A stretch of 64,000 bases of DNA from Nitrobacter sp. Nb-311A (GTDB taxonomy: Bacteria > Pseudomonadota > Alphaproteobacteria > Rhizobiales > Xanthobacteraceae): positions 51,161 to 115,160 of the forward strand of contig NZ_AAMY01000010.1 of assembly GCF_000152905.1 (NCBI RefSeq), written 5' to 3'. The notes below the pieces were generated by a model. The model did not search any database and was not told the origin of the DNA. It saw only the letters and a program-made list of their open reading frames with translations. The translations under genes were made by a program, and so were the position numbers. The first letter of the stretch is position 1; each line of letters opens with the position of its first letter. Shown piece by piece: positions 28,218 through 37,681 of the stretch.

Positions 28218-29588
28218 ATGGCACACGACATTCTGATTGTGGACGACGAGGCAGACATTCGCGAGCTCGTTGCAGGCATCCTGGAAGATGAGGGTTTTAC
28301 AACCCGAACTGCGCGTAACAGCGATGAAGCGCTGGCGGAGGTTTCGAGCCGTCGTCCGCACATGGTATTTCTGGACATCTGGCTGCAAGGCAGCAAACTT
28401 GACGGGCTGCAACTGCTCGAAATGATCAAGCAGGACAGCCCCGATATGCCGGTCGTCATGATCTCCGGTCATGGCAACATCGAAACGGCAGTCGCGGCCA
28501 TCAAACGCGGCGCCTACGACTTCATTGAAAAGCCGTTCAAGTCCGATCGCCTGATTCTGGTGGCGACCCGTGCGCTGGAAACGTCACGTCTGAAGCGCGA
28601 GGTGCGCGAATTGAAGCAACTCGCGCCGGCGGCGGGCTCGCTGGTTGGACGCTCGCCATGCATGAACCAGCTTCGGCAAACCATCGAGCGTGCGGCGAAA
28701 GCCAACAGCCGCATCATGATCGTCGGCCCGTCCGGATCCGGCAAGGAACTGGCTGCGCGAACGCTTCACAATCAGTCGAACCGCGCCGATGGTCCGTTTG
28801 TTGTCATCAACGCCGCTGCGATTACGCCAGAGCGAATGGAATTCGAACTGTTCGGCGTCGAGCAGACCGACGGTCAGCAACCCCGCAAGGCCGGCGCTCT
28901 GGAAGAGGCGCATGGCGGGACCTTGTTCATCGACGAGATCGGCGATATGCCGCGCGAGACGCAGAACAAGATCATGCGGGTCCTGGTCGACCAGACCTTT
29001 CAACGCTCAGGCGGTGCGACCAAGATCAAGGTGGATGTGCGCATCATCTCATCGACAGCGCGAAACCTGGAAGAGGAGATTGCCGCAGGCAGGTTCCGCG
29101 AAGACCTTTACCATCGGCTATCGGTGGTGCCGATCCGTGTTCCGCCCTTGTCCGAGCGCCGCGAGGACATTCCCGAACTGATTGAATGTTTCATGGACCA
29201 TATCTCCGCCGCGAGTGGGCTGCCCAAGCGCAAGATCGGCGATGACGCGATGGCGGTGCTGCAATCGCATGTCTGGCCGGGAAACGTCCGGCAACTGCGA
29301 AACAACGTCGAACGCGTGATGATTCTGGCTGGCGGGGGTCCCGAAGTCATCATTACCGCGGATATGTTGCCGCAGGATGTCGGCTCCATGGTCCCGGCAA
29401 TGCCGTCAGGTGTCAATGGTGAGCACATCATGGGCTTGCCGCTGCGCGAAGCTCGCGAGGTTTTCGAGCGAGACTATCTGATCGCCCAGATCAGCCGTTT
29501 CTCTAACAATATCTCTCGAACCGCGGAGTTTGTCGGCATGGAACGCTCGGCATTGCATCGCAAACTCAAGGCGCTCGGCGTCAACTAG
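28218..29588 (+). CDS. ntrX: NtrX response regulator without the sigma-54 contact motif
   Basis: This 456-residue partner of NtrY has a receiver domain (ILIVDDEADIRELV; phospho-Asp in MVFLDIWLQG), an AAA+ domain with Walker A GPSGSGKE and Walker B GGTLFIDEIGD, and a C-terminal Fis-type HTH (SRTAEFVGMERSALHRKLKAL). Where NtrC has GAFTGA, this protein reads FGVEQTDGQQPRKAGALEEA and lacks the motif. That loss is known in alphaproteobacterial NtrX and argues that it does not activate sigma-54 promoters. It overlaps no neighbour; dat follows after 22 bases. Confidence 0.95.
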   Translation: MAHDILIVDDEADIRELVAGILEDEGFTTRTARNSDEALAEVSSRRPHMVFLDIWLQGSKLDGLQLLEMIKQDSPDMPVVMISGHGNIETAVAAIKRGAYDFIEKPFKSDRLILVATRALETSRLKREVRELKQLAPAAGSLVGRSPCMNQLRQTIERAAKANSRIMIVGPSGSGKELAARTLHNQSNRADGPFVVINAAAITPERMEFELFGVEQTDGQQPRKAGALEEAHGGTLFIDEIGDMPRETQNKIMRVLVDQTFQRSGGATKIKVDVRIISSTARNLEEEIAAGRFREDLYHRLSVVPIRVPPLSERREDIPELIECFMDHISAASGLPKRKIGDDAMAVLQSHVWPGNVRQLRNNVERVMILAGGGPEVIITADMLPQDVGSMVPAMPSGVNGEHIMGLPLREAREVFERDYLIAQISRFSNNISRTAEFVGMERSALHRKLKALGVN

Positions 29589-29610
29589 AACTCTGGGGCG
29601 AACTCGCCAC

Positions 29611-30468
29611 ATGCCGCGAATTGCTTATGTCAACGGCCTATATCGCGATCTGCGCGATGCCTGCGTCAACGTCGAGGATCGCGGCTATCAGTTCGCCGAC
29701 GGCGTTTACGAGGTTTGCGAAGTGCGCGGCGCGAGGCTGGTTGATTTTTCGCGGCACATGACTCGATTGCAGCGTTCGCTGCGCGAGTTGCGGATCGCCG
29801 AACCGATGCCGGTCGCGGCGCTCGCCATCATCATGCGAGAGGTGGTGCGCCGGAATCGCGTGACGTACGGAATGGTGTATCTGCAGGTGACTCGGGGGGT
29901 GGCACGGCGTGATCATGCATTTCCGCCAAACCCTGTGAAGCCAAGCGTCGTGATTACAGCTCATGCGCTCAACTACGAGAAGAAGCAGCAAATCGCCGCG
30001 ACCGGAATCAAGGTGATCACGCTGCCGGAAAATCGTTGGCCGCGGGTGGATATCAAGTCGGTTTCGCTGCTGCCCAACGTGCTGGCAAAGCAGCAAGCGC
30101 GGGAAGAAGGAGCCTATGAGGCGTGGTACGTCGACCGCGACGGATTCATTACCGAGGGTGCGTCGAGCAACGCCTGGATCGTGACGGCGGACGGCCGCGC
30201 CGTCACCCGGTCGGTAGACGTCGGCATTCTCGCGGGCATCACGCGGGCTGTCCTCATGGACGTCATGAAGGCTCTTCAGATCAGCCTGGAGGAACGCCCG
30301 TTCACGCCTGAGGAAGCGCGCGAGGCAGCGGAGGCTTTCGTAACTTCGGCTACTCAGGTCGTCATGCCCGTCGTCGCGATCGACGGTCAGGTGGTGGGAA
30401 ATGGTCAGCCGGGCGGTATTACAAGGCGGCTTCGGGAAGAATTCCACCGCTTTTCAGCATTTTCCTGA
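29611..30468 (+). CDS. dat: D-amino-acid (D-alanine) aminotransferase
   Basis: A PLP-dependent fold-type IV transaminase of 285 residues that interconverts D-alanine and D-glutamate with their keto acids and so can feed peptidoglycan precursors. The PLP lysine is in RVDIKSVSLLPNVLAKQ. Other family marks are EDRGYQFADGVYEV, EAWYVDRDGFITEGASSNAWIV and AGITR. ATG 29611 (MPRIAYVNGLY) is chosen; the open frame upstream lies in ntrX. It sits between ntrX and hfq, an arrangement conserved in Bradyrhizobium relatives, without an obvious functional tie to nitrogen control. Confidence 0.93.
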   Translation: MPRIAYVNGLYRDLRDACVNVEDRGYQFADGVYEVCEVRGARLVDFSRHMTRLQRSLRELRIAEPMPVAALAIIMREVVRRNRVTYGMVYLQVTRGVARRDHAFPPNPVKPSVVITAHALNYEKKQQIAATGIKVITLPENRWPRVDIKSVSLLPNVLAKQQAREEGAYEAWYVDRDGFITEGASSNAWIVTADGRAVTRSVDVGILAGITRAVLMDVMKALQISLEERPFTPEEAREAAEAFVTSATQVVMPVVAIDGQVVGNGQPGGITRRLREEFHRFSAFS

Positions 30469-30648
30469 TGGTTTTTGTATATCCGAGCGAACCCATGGCC
30501 TGAACCGGCTTGCGTAACAGCATACTCTGCCTTCTAATCCAGCATTGCCGGGGCCATGAGGAGGACTCAGGGGGAGCCGGCGGCCATGAGACGCCCGGAG
30601 GGTCGTTTCCGGCTCAAAAAAGCAAAGTTAAACTGCGGGATAACAAAA

Positions 30649-30897
30649 ATGGCGATAGACCGCGCACAAAACCTACAGGACACTTTCCTCAACCACGTTC
30701 GCAAGACAAAAACGCCCCTGACGATCTTTCTCGTAAACGGAGTCAAACTACAGGGAATCGTTACTTGGTTCGATAATTTCTGCCTTCTGCTGAGACGCGA
30801 TGGCCATTCGCAACTGGTCTACAAACACGCGATTTCGACGATCATGCCAGGTGCTCCGATCCAGTTATTTGAAGGTGGCGAGGACGCTCCGCTTTGA
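30649..30897 (+). CDS. hfq: RNA chaperone Hfq
   Basis: This 82-residue Sm-like protein forms a hexameric ring that pairs small RNAs with mRNAs; in rhizobia it also affects NifA and nitrogen control (NrfA). Both Sm motifs are present: [21 protein letters not shown] region (Sm1) and YKHAISTI (Sm2). The start is ATG 30649 ([10 protein letters not shown]); an upstream in-frame ATG would add 31 unrelated residues. The 180-base leader probably holds its promoter. It is followed by hflX after 23 bases, the classic pair. Confidence 0.97.
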
Positions 30898-30920
30898 GCA
30901 AGTATGTGAAAGTTTCCTGA

Positions 30921-32294
30921 TTGGAACCCCGCCAATTAGAGGGGAGCATCGACCCATCGGGGTCGATTCAGGGTCAACCAACCGGACGAGCGATCGTTAT
31001 CGGTCCCTATCTGCGAGCGCGGGGCGATGCCGAGACGCGGGCAGGACGCTCCCTGCGCAATACCAATGCCCGGCTGGATGAAGCCAGCGGTCTGGCGAGG
31101 GCAATCGATCTTCATGTGGTTCAGGCGATAGTTGCTCCCGTCAGCCAGATCAGGCCCGCAACCTATCTCGGCAAGGGCAAGGTCGAAGAGTTGAAGGGCT
31201 TGATCGCGGCCGATGGAGCCAGTCTCGTGGTGATGGATTGTACGCTGTCACCCGTTCAACAGCGCAATCTGGAAAAAGCTTGGGGCACAAAAGTGCTGGA
31301 CCGGACGGGCTTGATCCTCGAAATCTTCGGGCGCCGCGCAAAGACGAAAGAGGGCGCGCTTCAGGTCGAACTCGCTCATCTTAACTATCAGCGTAGCCGT
31401 CTCGTGCGCTCCTGGACTCATCTTGAACGGCAGCGCGGCGGCTTCGGCTTCATGGGTGGCCCCGGCGAAACCCAGATCGAGGCCGACCGCCGCCTGATCG
31501 GCGATCGCATCGCGCGACTGGAAAACGAACTCAAAAAGGTACAGGCGACGCGGCGGCTGCATCGCGCCGGGCGACAACGCGTGCCATATCGCGTGGTCGC
31601 CCTCGTCGGCTATACAAATGCTGGCAAGTCGACGCTGTTCAATCGATTGACTCGCGCCGACGTTCAGGCGGCGGACATGCTGTTCGCGACGCTCGATCCC
31701 ACGTTACGCTCGCTTGCGCTACCCCACGGCGGGAAAGCGATGTTGTCTGACACCGTCGGATTCATATCCAACTTGCCGACCCAGCTCGTCGCTGCGTTTC
31801 GCGCGACGCTGGAGGAGGTGATGGAGGCGGACATTATCCTCCATGTTCGTGACATTTCGCATGAAGATACGGAGCCGCAGCAGCACGACGTCGAAGCGGT
31901 TCTGCATCAACTCGGCATCGAGCGCGGAGGAGCGGCGCGCATTCTCGAGGTCTGGAACAAGATCGATCGTTTCGATGTGGACCAGCGCAAGGAATTAGAG
32001 AACATTGTCGCGCGCCGCTCGACTGATGTGCCGTGTTTTCTCGTCTCCGCCGAAACAGGCGAAGGCGTCGAGACGTTGCTCGCGGCGATCGAGGATCGGC
32101 TTGCGGCAACACGAACCACGCTGGATTTGTCGGTCGATGCCTCGAATGGTGCGGCGATCAGTTGGCTGCATCGCAACTCCGAAGTGCTCGCCAAGGAACT
32201 GCGCGACGGCCGTTACGACATGACCGTCCGGGCCGATGAGACCAAACGAGACATACTCGTCAACCGATACGGCGCAGTACCACGTCCGCTTTAG
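30921..32294 (+). CDS. hflX: Ribosome-associated GTPase HflX
   Basis: A 457-residue GTPase that splits stalled or hibernating ribosomes. The N-terminal nucleotide-binding domain (PATYLGKGKVEEL) is followed by the signature RGGFGFMGGPGETQIEADRR. The G domain has P-loop GYTNAGKSTLFN, DTVGFI (G3) and NKID (G4). The start is a TTG at 30921 (MEPRQLEGS); no ATG gives a full N-terminus. The N-terminal 25 residues are poorly conserved, so the start is less certain than the identity. Confidence 0.95.
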   Translation: MEPRQLEGSIDPSGSIQGQPTGRAIVIGPYLRARGDAETRAGRSLRNTNARLDEASGLARAIDLHVVQAIVAPVSQIRPATYLGKGKVEELKGLIAADGASLVVMDCTLSPVQQRNLEKAWGTKVLDRTGLILEIFGRRAKTKEGALQVELAHLNYQRSRLVRSWTHLERQRGGFGFMGGPGETQIEADRRLIGDRIARLENELKKVQATRRLHRAGRQRVPYRVVALVGYTNAGKSTLFNRLTRADVQAADMLFATLDPTLRSLALPHGGKAMLSDTVGFISNLPTQLVAAFRATLEEVMEADIILHVRDISHEDTEPQQHDVEAVLHQLGIERGGAARILEVWNKIDRFDVDQRKELENIVARRSTDVPCFLVSAETGEGVETLLAAIEDRLAATRTTLDLSVDASNGAAISWLHRNSEVLAKELRDGRYDMTVRADETKRDILVNRYGAVPRPL

Positions 32295-32342
32295 AGCATA
32301 ATCCCGAAAAGTGGAAACCGGTTTTCGGATAAGATCATGCTC
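32294..32342. repeat. Dispersed intergenic repeat, copy E (short palindromic block only)
   Basis: GAGCATAATCCCGAAAAGTG is followed by an inverted partner ending AAGATCATGCTC. Only this palindromic block of the larger repeat is present. It begins at the last base of hflX's TAG. Confidence 0.75.
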
Positions 32343-32515
32343 AGTTGAAAGGCAGTAAACCAGAGTTTGATTCAAGGCCCCGTTGAATAGGACTCTCATG
32401 AGCTGCTTCACCTGTTTCCTCTTCGCAAAGCAGGGACGCGCAGAACGGTCTTGACCGGCAAAGCCGCAAACTGTTCCATGCTCCACCAATCTCTCGAATG
32501 CCGCAGGAGATCTTC

Positions 32516-33952
32516 TTGAGTTATCAGAATACATCTCTGCTGATCGACGGGAGGTGGCGCCCCGGCGTCTCCGGCAAGAAGATCGCCGTCTTCAACCCTG
32601 CTACCGAAGAGCAGATCGGAACGGTCGCTCATGCCGATCGTGCCGATCTCGACGAGGCGCTCGCGGCCGCTGATAAAGGATTCAAGATCTGGCGAGCGGT
32701 CGCGCCTTTCGAGCGCTCCAAGATCATGCGTAAAGCGGCAGCCCTGATGCGGGAGCGGGTCGACAGCATCGCAACGCTGATGACCATGGAGCAGGGTAAG
32801 ATTTTCGCTGAAGCCAGAATGGAGACGCTGGTTGCGGCCGACATCATCGAATGGTTTGCGGAAGAGTCCCGACGGGCGTACGGCCGCGTGATTCCGGCGC
32901 GCGGGCCGGGTATCTACCAGATTGCGATCAAGGAACCGGTCGGTCCTGCGGCGGCATTTACGCCGTGGAATTTCCCCATCAATCAGGTCTGCCGCAAATT
33001 GTCGGCCGCGCTCGCCGCCGGCTGCTCGATCATCGTCAAGGCGCCCGAGGAAACGCCGGCGTCTCCCGCCGAACTGCTCCGCACATTCGTTGATGCGGGC
33101 GTGCCAGCTGGCGTCATCAATCTTGTATTCGGCGTACCTGCCGAAATCTCCGAGTATCTGATCCCACATCCGATCATCAGGAAAATATCGTTCACAGGCT
33201 CGACGGCGGTAGGGAAGCAGCTCGCAGCGCTCGCCGGACTGCACATGAAGCGCGCGACCATGGAACTCGGCGGTCATGCGCCGGCCATCGTGTTCGACGA
33301 TGCCGACATCGCAAGCGCGGTCAAGATCATCTCGGGCGCCAAATTCCGTAACGCCGGCCAAGTTTGCATCGCGCCGACGCGCCTTCTCGTGCAGGACACG
33401 GTATACAAGGATTTTGTCGGCAGGTTTACGGAAGCCGCCAGGGCGATCAAGGTCGGCAACGGACTTGATCCTGAATCGAACATGGGGCCTCTCGCCAATT
33501 CGCGCCGCGTGTCCGCCGTGGAAAGCTTTGTTCAAGATGCGGTCGGGAAGGGCGCCAAGCTCGCGGCGGGCGGTCATCGTGTCAGCAACAATGGCTACTT
33601 TTTTGAGCCGACGGTCGTGACTGACGTGCCGAAGGATGCCCGCGCTATGAACGAGGAGCCGTTCGGCCCGCTGGCGCTGATCTCGCCGTTCTCGAATTTC
33701 GATGAGGCCATTGAAGAAGCGAACCGTTTGCCATATGGCCTCGCGTCCTACGCGTTCACCAGTTCGACCAGAACAGCGACCGCCATAGGCGCCGCGATTG
33801 AAAGCGGCATGGTTGCAATCAACAATGTCGGTCTCGCTCTGCCGGAGAACCCCTTCGGGGGCGTGAAGGATTCCGGCTACGGCTCAGAGGGTGGAATCGA
33901 GGCGATGGAGGCCTACCTCATCACCAAGTTCATCAGTCAGAACGGGGTGTGA
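32516..33952 (+). CDS. NAD(P)-dependent aldehyde dehydrogenase, succinate-semialdehyde type
   Basis: An aldehyde dehydrogenase of about 478 residues resembling GabD, which oxidises succinate semialdehyde to succinate. The catalytic Glu lies in [14 protein letters not shown] and the catalytic Cys in GQVCIAPTR; the cofactor region has FTPWNFP and [11 protein letters not shown]. Substrate assignment within the family is tentative. Start: TTG 32516 lies 6 bases after a strong AGGAG and gives [16 protein letters not shown]. The ATG at 32498 has no ribosome-binding site. No GABA transaminase is adjacent. Confidence 0.88.
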   Translation: MSYQNTSLLIDGRWRPGVSGKKIAVFNPATEEQIGTVAHADRADLDEALAAADKGFKIWRAVAPFERSKIMRKAAALMRERVDSIATLMTMEQGKIFAEARMETLVAADIIEWFAEESRRAYGRVIPARGPGIYQIAIKEPVGPAAAFTPWNFPINQVCRKLSAALAAGCSIIVKAPEETPASPAELLRTFVDAGVPAGVINLVFGVPAEISEYLIPHPIIRKISFTGSTAVGKQLAALAGLHMKRATMELGGHAPAIVFDDADIASAVKIISGAKFRNAGQVCIAPTRLLVQDTVYKDFVGRFTEAARAIKVGNGLDPESNMGPLANSRRVSAVESFVQDAVGKGAKLAAGGHRVSNNGYFFEPTVVTDVPKDARAMNEEPFGPLALISPFSNFDEAIEEANRLPYGLASYAFTSSTRTATAIGAAIESGMVAINNVGLALPENPFGGVKDSGYGSEGGIEAMEAYLITKFISQNGV

Positions 33953-33977
33953 GAGCAGCCTCGTGATCGATACTCTT

Positions 33978-34080
33978 GCGGCGATTTCCCTCTGCCTTGT
34001 GGGAGAGGGAAGTGGGCATGGCGAGCGCCTCAAGATGGTGTGAGCGTCGGTTGAGAACCCTCTTTCTCCCGTTCCTTCGC
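33978..34080. repeat. Palindromic repeat overlapping the end of mazG
   Basis: CCCTCTGCCTTGTGGGAGAGGG forms a hairpin at the distal side (33990-34011, quoted as CCCTCTGCC and GGGAGAGGG), and AACCCTCTTTCTCCC lies at the mazG side. The composition and layout resemble the element in uvrA. The last residues of MazG (GSQPTLTPS) are encoded by it. Confidence 0.5.
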
Positions 34081-34878
34081 CTCGTTCCACAACGCATCCA
34101 TCTCCGCAAGAGAGGCGCTCTCCAGCGAGCGGCCCTTGGCCGCGAGCGTCTGTTCGATGTAGGTAAAACGCCGCTCGAATTTCGCATTGGCTCCACGCAG
34201 CGCCATTTCAGGATCGGCATCGACATGACGTGCAAGGTTGACCAGTGCGAACATGAGGTCGCCCGTTTCCGACGCGATCTCGGACTTGTCGCCACGGTCT
34301 AGCGCCGCTTCGATCTCGTCGCATTCCTCGCGAATCTTGTCGAGTACGGCACGGGGATCGTTCCAGTCGAAGCCCACTGTCGAAGCCTTCCATTGCAAGG
34401 CCATCGCGCGCGCCAATGCGGGCTGTCCGGCCTTGATGCCGGTGAGCAGACCCGAGGCCGGCGTTTCCTTCACTGGCTTGCGCGCGGCGCGCTCCGCCTT
34501 TTCTTCCGCCTTGATGCGCTCCCACGTTCCTTTCACATCTGATGGCGCGATGTATCCTGAGTCATCGGGAAATACATGCGGATGCCGTCGGATCATTTTG
34601 CGCGTAATCGCTTCGACCACATCCCCGAACGAAAAGGCGTCCTGCTCTTCGGCCATGCGTGAGTGAAAGACAACTTGCAACAGCAGGTCGCCAAGCTCAT
34701 CGCAGAGATCGATCAAATCGTTGCGCGCGATCGCGTCCGCCACCTCGTAAGCTTCTTCGATGGTGTAGGGCGCAATGGTGGCAAATGTCTGCTCGAGATC
34801 CCACGGGCAGCCGGTGCCGGGCGTTCTCAATTGCTCCATGATATCGATCAGACGTGAAATATCGCGGGAAGGAATCAT
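34030..34878 (-). CDS. mazG: Nucleoside triphosphate pyrophosphohydrolase
   Basis: This 282-residue enzyme with two MazG all-alpha domains hydrolyses NTPs and dNTPs, including damaged ones, to monophosphates. The first domain shows CPWDLEQTFATIAPYTIEEAYEVADAI (in parts CPWDLEQT, EEAYE) and DELGDLLLQVVFHSRMAEE. The second has EECDEIEAALD and ETGDLMFALVNLARH, with the EExxE-12-ExxD metal ligands. ATG 34878 (MIPSRDISRLIDIM) is chosen; the longer frame reads through a dispersed repeat. The C-terminal tail is repeat-derived. Confidence 0.93.
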   Translation of the reverse strand: MIPSRDISRLIDIMEQLRTPGTGCPWDLEQTFATIAPYTIEEAYEVADAIARNDLIDLCDELGDLLLQVVFHSRMAEEQDAFSFGDVVEAITRKMIRRHPHVFPDDSGYIAPSDVKGTWERIKAEEKAERAARKPVKETPASGLLTGIKAGQPALARAMALQWKASTVGFDWNDPRAVLDKIREECDEIEAALDRGDKSEIASETGDLMFALVNLARHVDADPEMALRGANAKFERRFTYIEQTLAAKGRSLESASLAEMDALWNEAKEREKEGSQPTLTPS

Positions 34879-34897
34879 CGGTTCACCGGTATCGAGA

Positions 34898-35007
34898 TGG
34901 ACAAGAGCCCTTCCGCTCCTGGTAGAATCCGGAGCGAGGCTCTGTGATTTAACTTGACGCGTTTTCTTTACGCGAGCCGGTATCCACTTCGCTCGAAAAC
35001 GCCATAG
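34898..35007. repeat. Dispersed intergenic repeat, copy F
   Basis: It has AGAGCCCTTCCGCTCCTGGT with its inverted partner, the TTGACGCGTTTTCTTTACGC block and CCACTTCGCTCGAAAACGCC. It has the same order and orientation as copy A and lies between mazG and queC. Confidence 0.75.
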
Positions 35008-35115
35008 CTTTTTCTCTATGCCGGAAATCGCGCCGCCATCCCAGCAGAAAGAGGCAGTCGGCCACGCAATCCCCACTGATTGGCGCGGCTGCCGCGGGAT
35101 GCTATTGGCATCGCC

Positions 35116-35832
35116 ATGATTGATGAAGCCACTTCACGTACCGCACTCGTGCTGTTTTCCGGAGGTCAGGACTCCGCGACGTGCCTTGCGTGGGCGCTGC
35201 AACGCTTCGCACGGGTCGAAACGCTGGGTTTCGACTACGGTCAGCGCCACGCCATCGAACTTAACTGCCGCGACAAGCTGCTCGCAGGCATGGCATCCCT
35301 GCGTCCGGATTGGGCGAAAAAGCTCGGCGAAACCCACACGCTCGCCGTTCCCACGCTGGCGGAGATTTCCGATACGGCGCTGACCCGCAACGTCGCGATC
35401 GAAATGGGCGAGGGCGGATTACCCAACACGTTCGTGCCGGGACGCAATCTGGTGTTTCTGACTTTCGCGGCGGCGCTGGCCTACAGGCGCGGCGTGACGG
35501 ATATCGTCGGCGGCATGTGCGAGACCGATTACTCCGGCTATCCCGACTGCCGCGATGAAACCATCAGGGCTTTGCGCACCGCTCTCAATCTTGGGATGGC
35601 CACGCGGTTTGAACTGCATACGCCGCTGATGCGGCTTGACAAGGGCGCGACCTGGTCGCTTGCGCATGAACTTGGCGGAGCTGGATTGGTCGATCTAATT
35701 CGCGAGCATTCACACACCTGTTATCTTGGCGAGCGGGGCGCGCGACACGCGTGGGGTTATGGCTGCGCCACGTGCCCGGCCTGTGAGTTACGTGCAAAAG
35801 GCTGGCGCAAGTACGTAACCCAAACGGTTTAA
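35116..35832 (+). CDS. queC: 7-cyano-7-deazaguanine synthase
   Basis: QueC converts carboxydeazaguanine to preQ0 on the way to queuosine in tRNA. The 238-residue product has the PP-loop ATPase motif [16 protein letters not shown] near the N-terminus and the zinc cysteines in the C-terminus (CYLGERG, then [11 protein letters not shown]). ATG 35116 (MIDEATSRT) places the PP-loop at residue 12, as in homologues; a TTG 12 codons earlier is possible but unneeded. No other queuosine genes are in the window. Confidence 0.95.
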   Translation: MIDEATSRTALVLFSGGQDSATCLAWALQRFARVETLGFDYGQRHAIELNCRDKLLAGMASLRPDWAKKLGETHTLAVPTLAEISDTALTRNVAIEMGEGGLPNTFVPGRNLVFLTFAAALAYRRGVTDIVGGMCETDYSGYPDCRDETIRALRTALNLGMATRFELHTPLMRLDKGATWSLAHELGGAGLVDLIREHSHTCYLGERGARHAWGYGCATCPACELRAKGWRKYVTQTV

Positions 35833-35973
35833 TTACAGTCTGTAACCGCGATGCCGAACTCAACAGGCCGACAGAAATCCGGTTACCCTGACCCGTCCTC
35901 CGCTTGGTGCCCGCCGGGCATGTTATAGTGTTGCAGTCGACTTGATGCCCGCGAGCGTGTTAGACAACGAACG

Positions 35974-36351
35974 TTGCTTGAGACGAGTACGCCCTTGATT
36001 CTTACCGTCACAAATCAAACTCATAGCCTCTGCGCATCGCGTAACAGGTTTGCGGCAGTTTTTTTGATTGTGACCTACCTATTGTCGGGCATGTTGCATC
36101 AGTCTTTCGACGTGGATGTGACTTCTCCGGCAGGCCAGATCGTCCTTTCAACAGCCTCGGTCCCTACGGACCCCAACGCTCCGCCGGGAATACACGCTGA
36201 TCATCACTGTCATGGATGCTTTCCGGTCTCGCTGCAAGATCCGCCGTCGCTCGCTGTTATGATCGAACATCACGCCGCCACGGTGCCGCAAGGTCTTACG
36301 CAGGCCTCCGATCTTGTCCCGGGCATCGATACCCCACCACCGAAGTCCTGA
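35974..36351 (+). CDS. Small His/Cys-rich membrane-anchored protein preceding a metal efflux operon
   Basis: This 125-residue protein of unrecognised family has one hydrophobic segment (AAVFLIVTYLLSGML, about residues 27-41), then an exported region with a metal-ligand cluster HADHHCHGC (about 75-83) and EHHA further on. The best available start is a TTG at 35974, and another TTG seven codons later is possible. It lies 58 bases before the czcC-type gene on the same strand. I infer a periplasmic metal-binding accessory to the efflux system; no function is demonstrated. Confidence 0.6.
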   Translation: MLETSTPLILTVTNQTHSLCASRNRFAAVFLIVTYLLSGMLHQSFDVDVTSPAGQIVLSTASVPTDPNAPPGIHADHHCHGCFPVSLQDPPSLAVMIEHHAATVPQGLTQASDLVPGIDTPPPKS

Positions 36352-36409
36352 GCTGAACGTATTCACGGGCGCATCGGCGCTCTGATTCCGTTATTCGCCA
36401 GGATCTTCC

Positions 36410-37681
36410 ATGCTATTAAAGTCCGCCGCGCATCTTGCGTGGGCGATGGCGCTGCTGATCAGCCCCCGGCTGATGGCGCCGTCGTATGCGCAAACGCTTA
36501 CGTTGAAGGCCGCACTTCAGCGCGCGCTCGCTGCCAATCCGCGTTTGACCGCCGCCGGGCGTGACGTCGGAATCGCAACCGGGCAGGGTATTCAGGCCGG
36601 TGTGCTGATAAACCCCCAAGTATCCTATCAACAGGACAACTCGCTCGGTTCCGGAAATTATCGTGGAACAAAGTCGGCGGAAACCACGCTGCAGATCAGC
36701 CAGTTGTTCGAGCTTTTCAGCAAGCGCAACGCACGAATTGCCGTGGGCCGGGCCAGCGTGGAAGCTGCGGTAATCCAGCGCAAGGCTGTTCGTCTCGAGG
36801 TCCTGTCCGAGACGGCTGTCGCCTTTTTGAATGCCCTCGGGGCGCAACGAAGGATCCAGATTCTCGACGAGCAGATTGCTGCAATCGACGCGCTGACGCC
36901 ATTGCTGCAGCGGCGGGTAGAGGCTGGCGCGTCGTCATCCGCTGAAATCGGCCGAGCAGACGTCGCATCCGCATTGATGAAAGCAGACCGCGAGCGGGTT
37001 CGGGCGAGGCTTGCCAGCGCCCGGCGCGAACTGGCAGCACTGATGGGAGACACCTCGGCCAAATTCCGGTCCGTTGCGGGACAGTTGGATCGTTTAGGCC
37101 GGCCTCCGTCCTTCCAAGCGGTTGTCGCAGCGATCGACGCAAATCCACAGCTGACTCGTTGGACCGCGATCTACGCCCGGCGTAATGCCGAGCTTCTGGC
37201 AGCGCGACTGAAGCCTTATCCCGACGTTCGTGTCAGCGCGGGCTGGCGTCATTTCAACACGACCAATGACGACGCCGTCATACTCTCGCTTTCGGTTCCC
37301 ATCCCAATATACGATCAGAACCAGGGCAACATCCTGTCAGCGCAGGAAAACCTTGCGAAAACCAGGGTCGAACGTGAATCCAATCGCAACACGCTGATTG
37401 TGCTTGCAGGACGCGCCTATGACTCGCTGCAAGGTTCGTTACGCGAATTGAAAGTGCTGCGCGAGGTCGCGATTCCGAAATCCCGCAAGGCTGCCGATGC
37501 GATCTTCGAAGGATACGGGCAAGGACGCTTTTCTCTGCTCGAAGTGCTCGACGCCTTGGCAAATGTCGTCCAGGCGCGCCTGCGTGAACAGGAAGCACAG
37601 CAGAACTTTCACGTCGGCGTCGCCACCATTGAAGGTCTCGTCGGCAATCCGTTCGCATTGACGCGAGGGACCGCTCGATGA
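36410..37681 (+). CDS. czcC: CzcC-type outer-membrane efflux protein
   Basis: This 423-residue TolC-fold channel has a signal peptide ending near SYAQ. It carries the LTLKAALQRALAANPRL opening and the CzcC-like SQLFELFSKRNARIAVGRA segment, with the second repeat ending FSLLEVLDALANVVQARLR. It provides the outer-membrane duct for a heavy-metal RND pump. Its ATGA overlap with czcB (czcB ATG at 37678) and the czcA downstream establish a CBA operon. Metal specificity is inferred from CzcA. Confidence 0.88.
   Translation: MLLKSAAHLAWAMALLISPRLMAPSYAQTLTLKAALQRALAANPRLTAAGRDVGIATGQGIQAGVLINPQVSYQQDNSLGSGNYRGTKSAETTLQISQLFELFSKRNARIAVGRASVEAAVIQRKAVRLEVLSETAVAFLNALGAQRRIQILDEQIAAIDALTPLLQRRVEAGASSSAEIGRADVASALMKADRERVRARLASARRELAALMGDTSAKFRSVAGQLDRLGRPPSFQAVVAAIDANPQLTRWTAIYARRNAELLAARLKPYPDVRVSAGWRHFNTTNDDAVILSLSVPIPIYDQNQGNILSAQENLAKTRVERESNRNTLIVLAGRAYDSLQGSLRELKVLREVAIPKSRKAADAIFEGYGQGRFSLLEVLDALANVVQARLREQEAQQNFHVGVATIEGLVGNPFALTRGTAR

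Noticed and set aside
32408..33577. A 389-codon minus-strand frame opposite the aldehyde dehydrogenase
   Set aside because: Antisense shadow; the dehydrogenase has both catalytic motifs.
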